Assembly: GCA_030710605.1 (NCBI GenBank)
Contig: CP092875.1
Span: 67,656,754-67,720,753, forward strand
Reading direction: 5' to 3'
DNA from: Cordylochernes scorpioides
Taxonomy: Eukaryota; Arthropoda; Arachnida; Pseudoscorpiones; Chernetidae
Length of the DNA: 64,000 nucleotides
The position numbers and the translations under genes are program-made. A model generated the notes under the pieces. It was not told where the DNA came from, searched no databases, and saw only the letters and a list, made by a program, of their open reading frames with translations. Shown here in pieces: positions 1 through 10,490 of the stretch. The stretch's first letter is position 1, and every line of letters begins with the position of its first letter.

Positions 1-870
1 TTTATATATGAAGGGTTCGCATTTGTTTATATCAAAGTTTTTTATTTATCTTTATCGATAAGTATTGTATTTTTGCATATTCTATGAAGTGTTATAATTT
101 TTTTCTGTTTAAGTATTATTTTTCATCTTATTTTGTTAAAGAATTATATAGATTAGATCCGAAAACTTTAGTAGCTAATATAATTTTTCCTGTCGAAGGG
201 CGGTTGAGCCCGAAAGCTTGAAATAAATGTATTTAAAAGATACTTATCCCTCAAGCTTATTGATTTGAACATATTTACATTTATTGGAGTATTTTCTGTT
301 TATTTCTGAAATATTGTATTTGTCTATTTCCAAATGTATTTGGCCGTTTCATAAATAATGTATATATCCCTTAATGAGAGTGTTGTATCATTCTATATCT
401 GAAGGTATTAGTTTGTTTATTTATCTAAGTATAATTCGTTCATATATTTATTTTAAATATTGTATTTGTCTAATTCTGAAATCATTTATTAGTATTTTCA
501 TGAAGGTATTATATTTTTTTCGAGTCATTTCTTAGAAAATATTATATTCAAATATATTTCAGAAAATATTGTATATATTTTGAGAAAGTCCATTGTATAT
601 GCTATTAAACTGGAAATATATTCTGCTTATGTATTTCTGAAGTTATTTCACTTATCTTTTCAAAGAGAGATGAATTGCATTTCTTATTATAATGAGAAGG
701 TATTTTGTTGATATATTTCAATATGGTTTTTATTCGTTTATTTATGAAGGTATATATATTGTATTTGTATATTTATGAAAAAACAATGTTATAATTTATA
801 TCAAAGAGTATTGATATATTTCTGAGAGTATTTTGTATCTGTCTATTTCTGACACTATCATTATACTTCT
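1..870. repeat. Degenerate ~25-bp AT-rich array, unit 1
   Basis: Loose tandem repeat with a core like TTTGTTTATATCTGAAAGTA. Unit length drifts around 25-30 bp and the copies are poorly conserved. Any reading frames here are by-products of the repeat. An insertion at 151-285 interrupts it. Confidence 0.75.
151..285 (+). mobile_element. Short insert with Penelope-type 3' hairpin
   Basis: Absent from unit 2 at the matching place (about 15675). It contains a GGGC/GCCC stem followed by GAAAGCTTGA and a short A/T tail, the same stem plus GAAAGC signature found at the 3' ends of the Penelope-like elements at 21008-21030 and 50638-50665. Probably a solo 3' end. No coding sequence; exact ends are uncertain. 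Confidence 0.45.
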
Positions 871-1799
871 TAACTTGCTACCCTGTTTGATTACTTTTTT
901 TATTATATAACTTCTATTAAATTTCGTCTTCCATATAATATATTCATTTCTCTCTCTTTCTCTTTATCATTAATTATATATCAAATTAAAATAAAAGTAT
1001 TTTAAAATTTTAAATGTATATTTAACAAAGATAGTGTATATAAAATTATTGAAATTCCATTTTCTTTCTTTAACCTTTAAAACTATTATAAATTACTATT
1101 AGAATTTGTATATATATATGCTATTATATTTGTTTTCTGTAAATTTTTATATATGCAAAAAATGATTGGTTTAAATAACGAATTTAGAATTCTTTTGTGT
1201 ATAAATCAATATTTTTATCTTTCACCACTTATTTAATTTTAATCTTTTATTTTTTAATTCTCTCAAGAGAGAATTTAATGAAAGGCTAAAATGCTTTAAA
1301 ATGGATTTGTGTGAAAACAAATTTTGTATTCATATGTTAACATACTGTCGGACCACACCTTAAAAGCCTGAAAATTTGCACCTAGGCTCAATCAGATGAC
1401 AATGAATGTTTATAAAATTCCAGACATCTATGCGGATAGAGTGTGTGTCATTTTTTAAATAATGCAGATATTTAATAAACAAAGGAAGGAAATAAACCAT
1501 TGCAAAAATAAAATTAAAGATTATATGAGAATATAACGGTTTAAAATATTCATAGAGAACCCGCTAAAAAAACAAAGATAAAGCAAGCAAACGATGGAAA
1601 ATAAAAGAAAGTGGTAAAAACAAATGAATAATTCATGTATGAAAATATATTTAAAAAATAACGTGAAAATAATCAATTTAACAAGAAGAAAGGTATAAAT
1701 AAATATGCAGAAATTTATAATCTTCATAGTTCAAAATAATTACTATTTCCTTCGTGTTTAATTAAATATATATTAAATAAAAACAAACGATAGCAATGC
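871..1799. other. AT-rich spacer, unit 1
   Basis: AT-rich non-coding sequence closely similar to 16276-17190 in unit 2 and more distantly to units 3 and 4. I see no gene, only short chance frames that are not kept between units. Confidence 0.6.
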
Positions 1800-2071
1800 G
1801 TCTCTTTATACATAAATTTTTTAATATGCTAGCTTTCGGATCTTATCGATCCTTCAACAGGCCAAGCTGTAAATTGAGAGAAAGAATATATATATAAATG
1901 TAAATTATTATTTATATACACCAACGAAGATAGAGAATAAAATATAAAATAAAATAAATATAAACACATTTCACGAGTTCACGTTTTCTCGTGGCCAGGC
2001 TGCTGTTGTTTCATCTCTGTCCAAAGCTCAGTTTGTTTTCTTTTCTTTTATAGTCAATTGGTCCTTTTATT

Positions 2072-2690
2072 CTAATGGCTGGGCTGTTTTTTGAATGAGT
2101 GGTACTGAGATGGTAGTTCTATACGCCTGTTGATACTGTTTAAATCTTGAGAGACGAAGGATTCTATTAATAATCTTTGATATTTGGATTTGATGTTGTG
2201 GTAATGACAGGTTGGGTCGGAAAGGTTAAAGGCATGGCCGGTTTTAGAGGTATGCTGAAAGATCAAAGATTTGGGATCTTTGTTTATTATATTTCTGTTG
2301 TGCTCGGAAATTCTGTTGTAAATGAAACGGCCAGTCTCACCCACATATTTAGCGTTGCAATCTTGGCAACCTATGGAGTAAATGGCATATGGTTGCTGGT
2401 CGGGACGTTTCTTAATATTAGATTTGGTGATGGGGTTCCGGAGTATTTGGCCTATTGAGAGGTGGTTGGTAAAAAAGGTTCTTAAACCAAATTTCTTGAG
2501 GGAGAGGGCTATTGATTGATTTTCAAAGGAATAAGGTATAATACAGGTGTTACGGTTTACTACGGGCTGAGTGTGTTTGGAAGGGTTGAAACTATGTCTA
2601 AGTATGAAGGGAAGTGGATAGCCACTTGCTGTTAGATTACTGATGATGGTTGTCTTTTCTAATTTTTTGAAGGCTGGGGTGGAGCATTTG
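2072..2690 (-). pseudogene. Penelope-like element, C-terminal region with GIY-YIG domain (left arm)
   Basis: Open minus-strand frame without a start codon that ends at 2072. It covers the tail of the reverse transcriptase region (NLTASGYPLP is the kind of motif that follows the RT in this family) and then a GIY-YIG endonuclease domain: YSIGCQDCNAKYVGETGR, the helix ISEHNRNI, the H of FQHTSKTGH, and a terminal IELPSQYHSF. The GIY half reads YSI, a usual Penelope variant, and the YIG half reads YVG. The full-length protein would be far longer; the RT palm and fingers are missing, so this copy cannot be autonomous. Confidence 0.85.
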
Positions 2691-2699
2691 ATTCATATA

Positions 2700-3240
2700 A
2701 CCCAATAGGCCACAAACTCACAGTCGTCAGAACACTCACGAAAAGAATACATACACACTGCTCCACCCCAGCCTTCAAAAAATTAGAAAAGACAACCATC
2801 ATCAGTAATCTATCAGCAAGTGGCTATCCACTTCCCTTCATACTTAGACATAGTTTCAACCCTTCCAAACACACTCAGCCCGTAGTAAACCGTAACACCT
2901 GTATTATACCTTATTCCTTTGAAAATCAATCAATAGCCCTCTCCCTCAAGAAATTTGGTTTAAGAACCTTTTTTACCAACCACCTCTCAATAGGCCAAAT
3001 ACTCCGGAACCCCATCACCAAATCTAATATTAAGAAACGTCCCGACCAGCAACCATATGCCATTTACTCCATAGGTTGCCAAGATTGCAACGCTAAATAT
3101 GTGGGTGAGACTGGCCGTTTCATTTACAATAGAATTTCCGAGCACAACAGAAATATAATAAACAAAGATCCCAAATCTTTGATCTTTCAGCATACCTCTA
3201 AAACCGGCCATGCCTTTAACCTTTCCGACCCAACCTGTTA
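2700..3240 (+). pseudogene. Penelope-like element, C-terminal region (right arm)
   Basis: Plus-strand mirror copy of the left arm. It reads HKLTVVRTLTKRIHTH, then NLSASGYPLPFI, YSIGCQDCNAKYVGETGR and ISEHNRNI, and stops near LSDPTC where the homology ends at about 3238. The last ~50 residues and the 3' untranslated region present in the left arm are missing. Only a few bases differ between arms (for example Ser versus Thr in NLSASGYP), so the pair is young or has been homogenised. Confidence 0.85.
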
Positions 3241-3245
3241 AGCAG

Positions 3246-3360
3246 ATTGGTGAGCTTTTTAATGAAACCGATGGGTTTGCCCGAGTTCCTCCATATCTAA
3301 CTGGGACAATTGGGATGGACAACGTGGGTGACAAAGTTATCTTGAACTGTGAGACAACTT
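3246..3360 (+). pseudogene. Exon-like block (VPPYLTGTIGMDNVGDKVIL), unit 1
   Basis: Directly after the Penelope arm, an open plus-strand frame reads KQIGELFNETDGFAR, then VPPYLTGTIGMDNVGDKVIL and NCETTSKI before a stop. The VPPYL... part recurs in all four units. ACT followed by GTGAGA could be a 5' splice site. The KQIGELFNETDGFAR part is seen only in this unit; the others have GTGAGTAATG just before VPPYL. I do not recognise the protein. Best read as a host exon fragment carried by the array. Confidence 0.4.
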
Positions 3361-4186
3361 CTAAGATATAATTTACTCAATGTGAACGGAATTGGCAGCA
3401 GCCAGGAAATACTTTGATGTTTTTTATCAAATGTTTAATTTGGTCGACTGATAATTTAAAGAAATAAAAATAGTGCCAATATATTTCCAAGTAAAATATA
3501 TATGACATTTTTACTCTAATACCCTAATAATATAGAGGTAAAAGTCAAATATTACATTTAAATAGGCTAAAAACTTATTACTAAGGTATTGTCGTTTTGT
3601 CACCAGCCCTATATCTTTTCTTGAATAAAATAATGAATAGTTAACTTCAAGTTTTATCTTTTTTTAACAGGAGTTATCTCTCTTTTCAAAATTAATATCC
3701 TCGCAACAAAATTTCCATATATATTTCGGCCGTGGAATCAGCCTAGCCACTTTGACAAATAAACATATATTTGGAAATTTCTGAAGATTTCATGAATCCT
3801 TCATGAATATTTTGAAATTGAGGATTAGCCTGAAACCATTATCTTGTTCCCTCTTGTTTTCATTTGCTGCGTTTTTAAAAAACCTTTTCTTTGTTAATTA
3901 TTTTCCAATTTTGCAATAATTCATTCGGATAGAACCTGGGCGTTGCTTCAGCCATTAAGGTAGAATTATATATATGGGTTTCATATTCTGTGGTAAATTA
4001 TATTTTCGTATTTCTCATGAACTTTGCTTCTATACAAATTTCAAACGCAATGGAATTTTAATTATAATAAATGTGTACAAAAACACAGTTAGTACAAATA
4101 GCTTCAAACAATTTTACGACCCTTTATTAGATATGTATTTAATATTATATATAATTGCCCCTTCTAATAACTAGATTTGTTTTTAG
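3361..4186. other. Spacer, unit 1
   Basis: AT-rich non-coding sequence matching 21131-21625 in unit 2 and the equivalent parts of units 3 and 4. I see no gene. The junction near 4139 is the unfilled site for the unit 2 Helitron. Confidence 0.55.
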
Positions 4187-4256
4187 GTTGGCTGCTCCTG
4201 ATCTTCTCCTCCAGAGTGAAAGTGCAGCTCCAGAAGAGGAAGCTTGCCTAACTGCG
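4187..4256 (+). pseudogene. 70-nt exon-like block, unit 1
   Basis: A 70-nt segment is bounded by TTTTTAG upstream and GTAATA downstream, both fitting splice sites. One frame reads LAAPDLLLQSESAAPEEEAC. Unit 2 keeps the same boundaries and length. In units 3 and 4 the segment has indels that are not multiples of three, so it is not held under coding constraint there. The family is unknown to me. Confidence 0.4.
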
Positions 4257-4699
4257 GTAATACAGAATTTACCTTTTTTCATTTCAACTAGATCAATAGT
4301 ATGCTTGAAAATGACGATTTTCAAAGGATTATCATATTGCTAGAGTTGGGTTCAGTCAAATATTCCGTGCTAATGATAAAAAATTCCGAAGAAATCTAAA
4401 CAGAGAGACAAATACTTATAATTACCAAAGGTATTCCTTTTCTTTTGGAGCTAGTTTTAATTTTACATTTTAGCAATGCATTTTTGAAAGGAATCAATTT
4501 CCTCCATTATATGAATGAATGTAAAAAATTATGGGGACAAGGCAAGGTTTTACACCATTCAAATACTTTAGGGATTACATTATCTTGAAATCCACAGCAT
4601 CATTCACAAGGATGTGAAATTGTAAAATATCCTTTTGAATTTGATGACCACATAACACTGGTAGAATATTGATTGTGTAAGTTATACATCAAACCATGG

Positions 4700-5456
4700 C
4701 AAAAATAAGAGCTGTTGTTGTAGCCCTTTGATTTATATGGCCCCAAAAATCGTTTTGAAGAAGCCTTATTATTTTGGCGCCATTTGGTGGACCTTGGACG
4801 CTACCCTTCAGGTTAAACCTCTGCTTTTCATATAGAGGGAAAAGGTACAAAAATACCGTTTAAACTGTGCAGCAGTATTGTGACGACTATGGAAATATAG
4901 TGCAAATATGATCAAGTTGAAAGAGTCAATTTCAGCTCGAACTGCTATCAATGGATAATGTTGAAATCCTATGTCATGATCAGGAAGGGAGTGCAGGGGG
5001 AGTCAGTAGAATAATATGCTTAGAAACTCTCCTTTTTGAGGGTGTGGACTCCACTCTGGAGGGGCATGGGTGGGAGCCCTCCAGGAGGGGGGTGGGGTTG
5101 TATATCACCTCTCTCGCGACTCCCTTCCTGGATAAATAGCTTCTTAAGCCTCTTTTTGAGAACCAAATACTATCAATTCTTTCTATAATTGCATAACACA
5201 CGACATACAGAGAAAGTGAGCCCCATAGCCTCAGAGGACTAGTCTGTGGCCTCCACCTTGAACCCATAGATCCTTTGGCCTGGCTTGTGACATTTCCTTG
5301 GGCCCTATTGATTCGGTGGACTGGGACGTGTGCTGACTCTAAGCTGGCCATGAGTTTCATCAACAGCATGCCAACTGCTTGCTCTACTTTATCTTCTGGT
5401 ATCCCAACATTTACGATGGGACTCTGAATAAATATACGTAATGAAGTACTGAACAA
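4700..5456 (-). pseudogene. Conserved block with 158-codon minus-strand ORF, unit 1
   Basis: Block shared by all units. The minus-strand frame (4980-5456) reads MFSTSLRIFIQSPIVNVGIP, DKVEQAVGMLLMKLMASLES and ends with LLTPPALPS. TTTATTCAG just before the codons for SPIVNVGIP could be a 3' splice site, so the coding part may start there. Units 1 and 2 differ by about 16 bases and 11 residues, mostly amino-acid changing, which argues against present selection on the protein. Units 3 and 4 break the frame. No family recognised. Confidence 0.35.
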
Positions 5457-5574
5457 ATTTGAGTGTGAAACCTTATTTGATGATTTAATTCTATCCCTAT
5501 ATATATTAAACTAATTTTAGAGGTTCCAATTGATTCCAGATTGGCCAGTAATCCTGAACCCTTTTATTTTTCGT

Positions 5575-5643
5575 TAAAAATTGAAAGGCAAACTAGATTA
5601 AAATAATTTTAGTTTTGATTTTAGTTTGCCTTTTAATTTTTAA
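5575..5643. repeat. Hairpin repeat (AAAGGCAAACTA), unit 1
   Basis: About 28-bp arms, AAAGGCAAACTA and its complement TAGTTTGCCTTT, flank an AT-rich loop. The same hairpin sits at 24255-24323, 40191-40258 and 60395-60465. In unit 3 both arms have lost bases. It could be a tiny inverted-repeat element that was in the unit before it was amplified. Confidence 0.7.
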
Positions 5644-5872
5644 TTAAAAAAGGTTTTTAGGGCTTATGGTCCAACCTGTATATTTCATTTAAATATAAAG
5701 GAATATCTTCAACCTTTTTATATTTTTCAGCGTTTCAAACCACTTTTATTTTTTACCCCTCTTTCCAAATATTTATAATTTTGTTCATTAATTTTGAATT
5801 CTTTTTTTATTTTTCATTTAAAATATCAGTCCACTCAGAATTTAAAAACAAAGTGAACAAAATTGCGAATAT

Positions 5873-5920
5873 TTAATTAAAAAGGCATATATTAGATTAA
5901 AATATATGCCTTTTTAATTA
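5873..5920. repeat. Hairpin repeat (AAAAAGGCATATAT), unit 1
   Basis: Arms TTAATTAAAAAGGCATATAT and its complement meet at a short loop. Copies occur at 24553-24600 and 60696-60740, and a further member of the family sits at 31624-31686 with an expanded member at 31197-31560. Unit 3 lacks it at this place. Confidence 0.7.
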
Positions 5921-6172
5921 AATATTTATTCATGGATTGCTCTATTTTCAAAACAATAGCAAATATATATAAAAGCATACCTCGATATGTTAAAGATATT
6001 TTTTTTATTTCTTTAACAAATTTTTAACACAAAATAACAAATAGATTTTTTCAAAAGAGGCTGAAAGTGGCTGAAAGGTTGAAAATAAAATATAAAAAGA
6101 TTGAAGATATTCTTTTATGATTTTAATTATATGACTCAACTACACAAATAGATTCTCCATAATATACATATT

Positions 6173-6623
6173 AATTTTCTATTCATGATGAAATTGAGAA
6201 AAAGTATTATAATTACAATTATATTCTCACAATGAGTATCTTTTTTATTTAAAAATGCTAGCTTTCAAGCGTTATTCGCTCTTCAAGGGGCTTACAAAAA
6301 TATCGACTAAATCCCACTAGAAATATTTACAAAAACAAACGAATGCGCGCCGCGTGGATATTTATAACTGATAATTTTGAATTGGTTTGTAATTCAACTA
6401 TTTTAAATATTTATTCCATAAAATATTTAAAATAGTTAAATTACAAACCAATTCAAAATTTTCAGTTATAAATATCCACGTGGCGCGCATTCCTTTGTTT
6501 TTGTAAATATTTCTAGTGGGATTAAGTCGATATTTTTGTAAGCCCATTGAAGAGCGAATAACGCTTGAAAGCTAGCATTTTTAAATAAAAAAAGATACTC
6601 ATTGTGAGAATATGATTGTAATT
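6173..6623. mobile_element. Palindromic Penelope 3'-end remnant
   Basis: Near-perfect palindrome centred near 6416, arms 6210-6413 and 6420-6623. It is flanked by a 14-bp target-site duplication, ATAATATACATATT, at 6159-6172 and 6624-6637; units 2-4 have a single copy of that site. Each arm has TGAAGAGCG, a loop, then CGCTTGAAAGCTAGC, closely matching the 3' end of the Penelope element at 1800-2070. No protein is encoded. Read as two opposed 3' ends of a Penelope-like element, with no internal region. Confidence 0.75.
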
Positions 6624-6684
6624 ATAATATACATATTGTTGACAATTCCTTAACCTTTGTGTGAGTGAATCTTTTGACCAGTGT

Positions 6685-6883
6685 TTTTCTGAAGTTGCCT
6701 GTCCCAATTTCTACGTTACATTTTGATGGTAGATGCTGGATAGTTTAGGGAAAACAGACTGAAGATCGCCGAGAAAACTTTTTGGCAATGGCTGCTATGA
6801 TCGACATTTTCAGAGACTGGCTCAAGGATTTCATCGCCCTTTCAAAGCCAAGAGTTTCCTCCAAGATTACCATGTCCCTATAG
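6685..6883 (+). mobile_element. Fragment of miniature LTR element, unit 1
   Basis: Similar to the left LTR end and internal start of the element at 47289-48053: the GATGCTGG stretch next to the LTR, then AGACTGAAGATCGCCGAG and on to ATGTCCCTATAG. There is no second LTR. All four units have it at the same place, so it predates amplification of the unit. Confidence 0.6.
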
Positions 6884-6950
6884 CCTTTCGTAGGTTTCCA
6901 GCATCGTTGATCTGAATAACCTGATTCTGCTCTTTGTTAGTTTTATTTCT

Positions 6951-7397
6951 ACAAGTCTGCAAGATGACAAAACTCCCGTCCGGCCACCAGACCTGCTGTC
7001 TTCCTTGCGCGGTCTCAAGTCTAAAGAGCCTTCCCTTGAAATGTTCGTATTTAAGGATGCTCAACGCGCGCTGCGCTCCTGGAGCCTCTACTAGCGTCTA
7101 CTACAGGTCATCAACTTCCGGGTGGTGCACGAGGTGAAAAAATGTCGTCCTGCGAATTTAACAATGACCCTCACACACATCCACAGCCTGTTCGCGGGAA
7201 GGAATCTGGATTCAGCTTCTCCTACAAATATATTCTTCAAAGCTGAGGGCGTGATTGGACATTCCCTTCATTTGTGTGGCCTCCGCTTAATCTCCTCAGC
7301 CGACCTACGCCTCAATAACCTTTCCGGACACTACATGCCACGACATCCTGAACAATTTGCCTCGAGGTCTGACAACTATGCGATAGAACGCTTATAA
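6951..7397 (+). pseudogene. Conserved plus-strand ORF with in-frame TAG, unit 1
   Basis: One frame runs from about 6951 to the stop at 7397, broken only by TAG at 7092-7094. It reads LQDDKTPVRPPDLLSSLRGL, FVFKDAQRALRSWSLY, TAG, then RLLQVINFRVVHEVKKCRPA, FAGRNLDSASPTNIFFKAEG, ADLRLNNLSGHYMPRHPEQF and ends AIERL. The frame is the same on both sides of the TAG, and CAG to TAG would explain it. All units share the TAG, so it predates amplification, unless a splice acceptor lies at CTACTAG or CTACTACAG. Base use is richer in GC than the surroundings. It looks like a captured exon of a host gene; I do not recognise the family. Confidence 0.5.
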
Positions 7398-7865
7398 ACA
7401 GTATATGGAGTTGCCGCTACCTTTAACCATCCCAAGATGTTTGCTTCCCACAAAGTGTTTCTGGAGGTCAACTTGTCGTTCTCATCGGTTTCGACTTCAA
7501 AAGAAGTTCAAATGATTCGCCTCTTGTAATGAAAAGATTTTAACAAATCTATCTCACTGTATCTATATTATATATTTTTTTAACTTTACTACCGAGGCTA
7601 TTCTGTGGAATAAAATTATAATAAAACAATTATTTTTTTAAATTTTATTTTGGTAGCAACTTATTTTATATTAGATATCACACAAACAATTTATCATATT
7701 TAAAAACTATTTCTTTAAAAATGTTTTTTCAATAAAATATATAAATTTATTAATGTCTTCTTTGAATCCTTCTTAATATTAGTTTAACTATATAGAGATA
7801 GAATTAATTCAATAACACTTATTAAAATGTGAATTTAATATCATTATTATTTCAATTTCATTTGA
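7398..7865. other. Spacer before minisatellite, unit 1
   Basis: Conserved in all units, with no ORF beyond chance. AT-rich from about 7540. Confidence 0.55.
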
Positions 7866-9210
7866 CCCCCAATACACTCTTGATATTGGGGTATATTATT
7901 CCTTTTTGGTCTAGATCTCCAATTTAACCTTGATATTGGAGATTGTTATACCTTTTTGCTCAAGATCTCCAATATAATCTTGATATTGGAGTTCGTTACT
8001 CCTTTTTGGTCCAGATCTCCAATATAACCTTGATATTGGGGTTTGTTATTCCTTATTGTTCTAGATCTCCAATATAATCTTGATATTGGAGTTTGTTATT
8101 TTTTTTAGTTCTAGATCCCCAATATACTCTTAATATTGGGGGTTGTTATTCCTTTTTGTTCTAGATCTCCAATATACTCTTGATATTGGGGGTTGTTATT
8201 CCTTTTTGTTCTAGATCTCCAATATACTCTTGATATTGGAGTTTGTTATTTCTTTTTGTTCTAGATCTCCCCAATATACCCTTAATTTAGGGGGTTGTTA
8301 TTCCTTTTTTTTCTAGATCTCCAATATACTCTTGATATTGGGGGTTGTTATTCCTTTTTGTTCTAGATCTCCAATATAACCTTGATATTGGAGTTTGTTA
8401 TTCCTTTTTGTTATAGATCCACAATATACCCTTGATATTGTGGTTTGTTATTCCTTTTTGGACTAGATCTCCAATATACTCTTGATATTGGAGTTTGTTA
8501 TTCCTTTTTGGTCCGGATCTCCAATATACTCTTGATATTGGGGCTTGTTATTTATTTTTGGTCCAGATCTCCAATATAATATTGATATTGGAGTTCGTTA
8601 CTCATTTTTGGACTAGATCTCCAATATACTCTTAATATTGTGGTTTGTTATTCTTTTTTGGTCCAGATCTCCAAAATACTCTTAATATTGTGGTTTGTTA
8701 TTTCTTTTTGTTCTAGATCCCCAATATACCCTTGATATTGTAGTATGTTTTTCCTTTTTGGAATATATTCCAATATACTCTTGATATTGGAGTTTCTTAT
8801 TCCTTTTTTGTCCAGATCCCCAATATACTCTTAATATTGGGGTTTGTTATTCCTTTATGTTCTAAATCCCCAATAAACCCTTGATATTGGGGTTCGTTAT
8901 TTCTTTTTGTTCTAGATCTCCAATATATTCTTGATATTGGAGTTACTTATTCCTTTTTGGTCCAGATCTCCAATATACTCTTGATATTGGAATTTGTTAT
9001 TTTGTTTTGTTCTATATCTCCAATATATTCTTGATATTGGATTTTGTTATTCCTTTTTGTTCTAGATCTGCAATATACTCTTGATATTGGAGTTTGTTAT
9101 TCCTTTTTGTTCTAGATCCCCAATATACTTCTGATATTGGAGTTTGTTATTCCTTTTTGTTCTAGATCTCCAATATACTTCTGATATTGGAGTTTGTTAT
9201 TCCTTTTTGA
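7866..9210. repeat. 50-bp minisatellite, unit 1 (~27 copies)
   Basis: Head-to-tail 50-bp repeats of the form TTGTTATTCCTTTTTGTTCT, AGATCTCCAATATACTCTTG, ATATTGGAGT. Each copy holds an inverted repeat, CCAATAT and ATATTGG, about 7 bp apart. Some copies change both arms together, for example CCACAATAT with ATATTGTGG at 8419-8443. Frames across it are by-products. Confidence 0.95.
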
Positions 9211-9700
9211 TAAGCTGAAATACTTAATTTTTCAGAAAATATTTCTGAATTTCTCCTATTTCAAACTCCAAATATCTTTCCTCTACTCTCTCGGTTTCTT
9301 TTTTGCTCGGTCTTCTATCCATTTGTGTCGCTAGTAATGATGATAAATTCACATTTTTATACACACAGGGAGTAATTTTAAATTTATTTTTTTTTAGTTA
9401 TATTTGTTCAGTACTAAATCTCCTTTTAATGATTCAGAGTCTCAACAACCAATGTAGGGTATACCCTGAGATAAGGTAGAGCTGGCACTTGGCATGTTGT
9501 TGTTTCAATGGCTGGCTGAAGGGTTGGCCACTGACTGGACTACTGAATCGCGGGGCTCGGGTTAGGTCATAGGCTAGGTCATTGGGTCTATGTGGTTCAG
9601 GGGATGGCCACAGACTGGTCCACTGGATGGGGCTATGGGGCTGATTTGGATTGATAATCCCTTCCTTTATCATAAAGTACATTTTTGAAACCTACAAATA
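9211..9700 (-). other. Conserved post-minisatellite block, unit 1
   Basis: Conserved in all units and less AT-rich than its surroundings. A minus-strand frame of 82 codons (9434-9682) reads MYFMIKEGIINPNQPHSPIQ, then WTSLWPSPEPHRPNDLAYDL and ends YTLHWLLRL. The frame is open at 27286-27534 and 63738-63986, but unit 3 has changes that shorten it. It contains internal short repeats of the TGGCCAC.GACTGG type. Function unknown; may be non-coding. Confidence 0.35.
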
Positions 9701-10112
9701 TAATTGAACCACTATTTGTTGACTACAGGCCTATACTAGAAATATAATTCTTGTTTAAAACTTTGTAATTATTACATTGATTCGCTAAAAGTATATTTAT
9801 GTAGTTGCCAAAACCTTCACTAACAAATTAAAAAATATGATTTCTCATGATAATGAAGGTCAACGATGAAAAGAATAACCGACATATTAGCTCATTACTG
9901 TTAGAGAATTTTTAATTAGAATTATATATCATAATTTTCACAGATGTACAACTGTTATCCTGATAAAATGAGAGAAAATGGAAAAATACTTTTTCATTTT
10001 AAAATCAAATCATCATTAATATCATCTACTAAGAGTATATTTATTCATGGTATTAATGTCAAGGTCATATCTTATATAAAATTTTAAAGTTGACGAATGA
10101 ATATGTAAATTG

Positions 10113-10490
10113 AACAAATACCATCTGTAATGCGGTGGTTTCAATTTGTTCTCTATAGTTGAACTATACCAAAATCATCTTCAATCAAAGTTGTTTGCTA
10201 AAAGTTGGAATTATAATTTCCATAATATCAAAATCATCTGCCTTGAAGTGGTTGTCTTATGTTAATTTAGAGTTGAATTATACAAAGATCATCTGATATG
10301 AGGTGGTCGCCATGTTGAAATATATATTTGAATTATATAATAATCATCTGCTCTGAGATGGTGCTTAATGGTAATTTACATTTGATTTATACTAAGATCA
10401 TCTGCTATGAGGTGGTCACCTTAGTCATATTTTATATTTGAGTCACTCCAAGACCATCAGAAGAATTGTTCCTATGTTCAATTCAACATG
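10113..10490. repeat. 55-bp degenerate minisatellite, unit 1
   Basis: Seven copies with core ATCATCTGCTATGAGGTGGT start near 10120, 10174, 10233, 10288, 10343, 10397 and 10453, spaced 54-59 bp. Homologous array at 44395-44790; unit 2 retains one copy. Confidence 0.75.

Larger units (their letters stand above)
1800..3245. mobile_element. Inverted pair of Penelope-like element fragments
   Basis: Two partial copies of one Penelope-like retroelement face each other across a centre near 2723. The left arm (about 2205-2687) is nearly the reverse complement of the right arm (about 2760-3240); the left copy extends further into its 3' untranslated end, to about 1800. That end carries a GGATC/GATCC hairpin followed on the minus strand by GAAAGCTAGC. 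The insertion replaces about 2.2 kb of unit sequence seen at 17190-19430 in unit 2, so it came with a deletion, and I find no clean target-site duplication. Confidence 0.85.

Noticed and set aside
2177-2458. Plus-strand ORF in the left arm of the first Penelope pair
   Set aside because: Shadow of the minus-strand GIY-YIG frame; its mirror appears as a minus-strand shadow at 2987-3334.
7866-9210. CRISPR-like regular repeat
   Set aside because: The 50-bp units abut each other and vary throughout; there are no unique spacers and no cas genes, and the DNA is eukaryotic.
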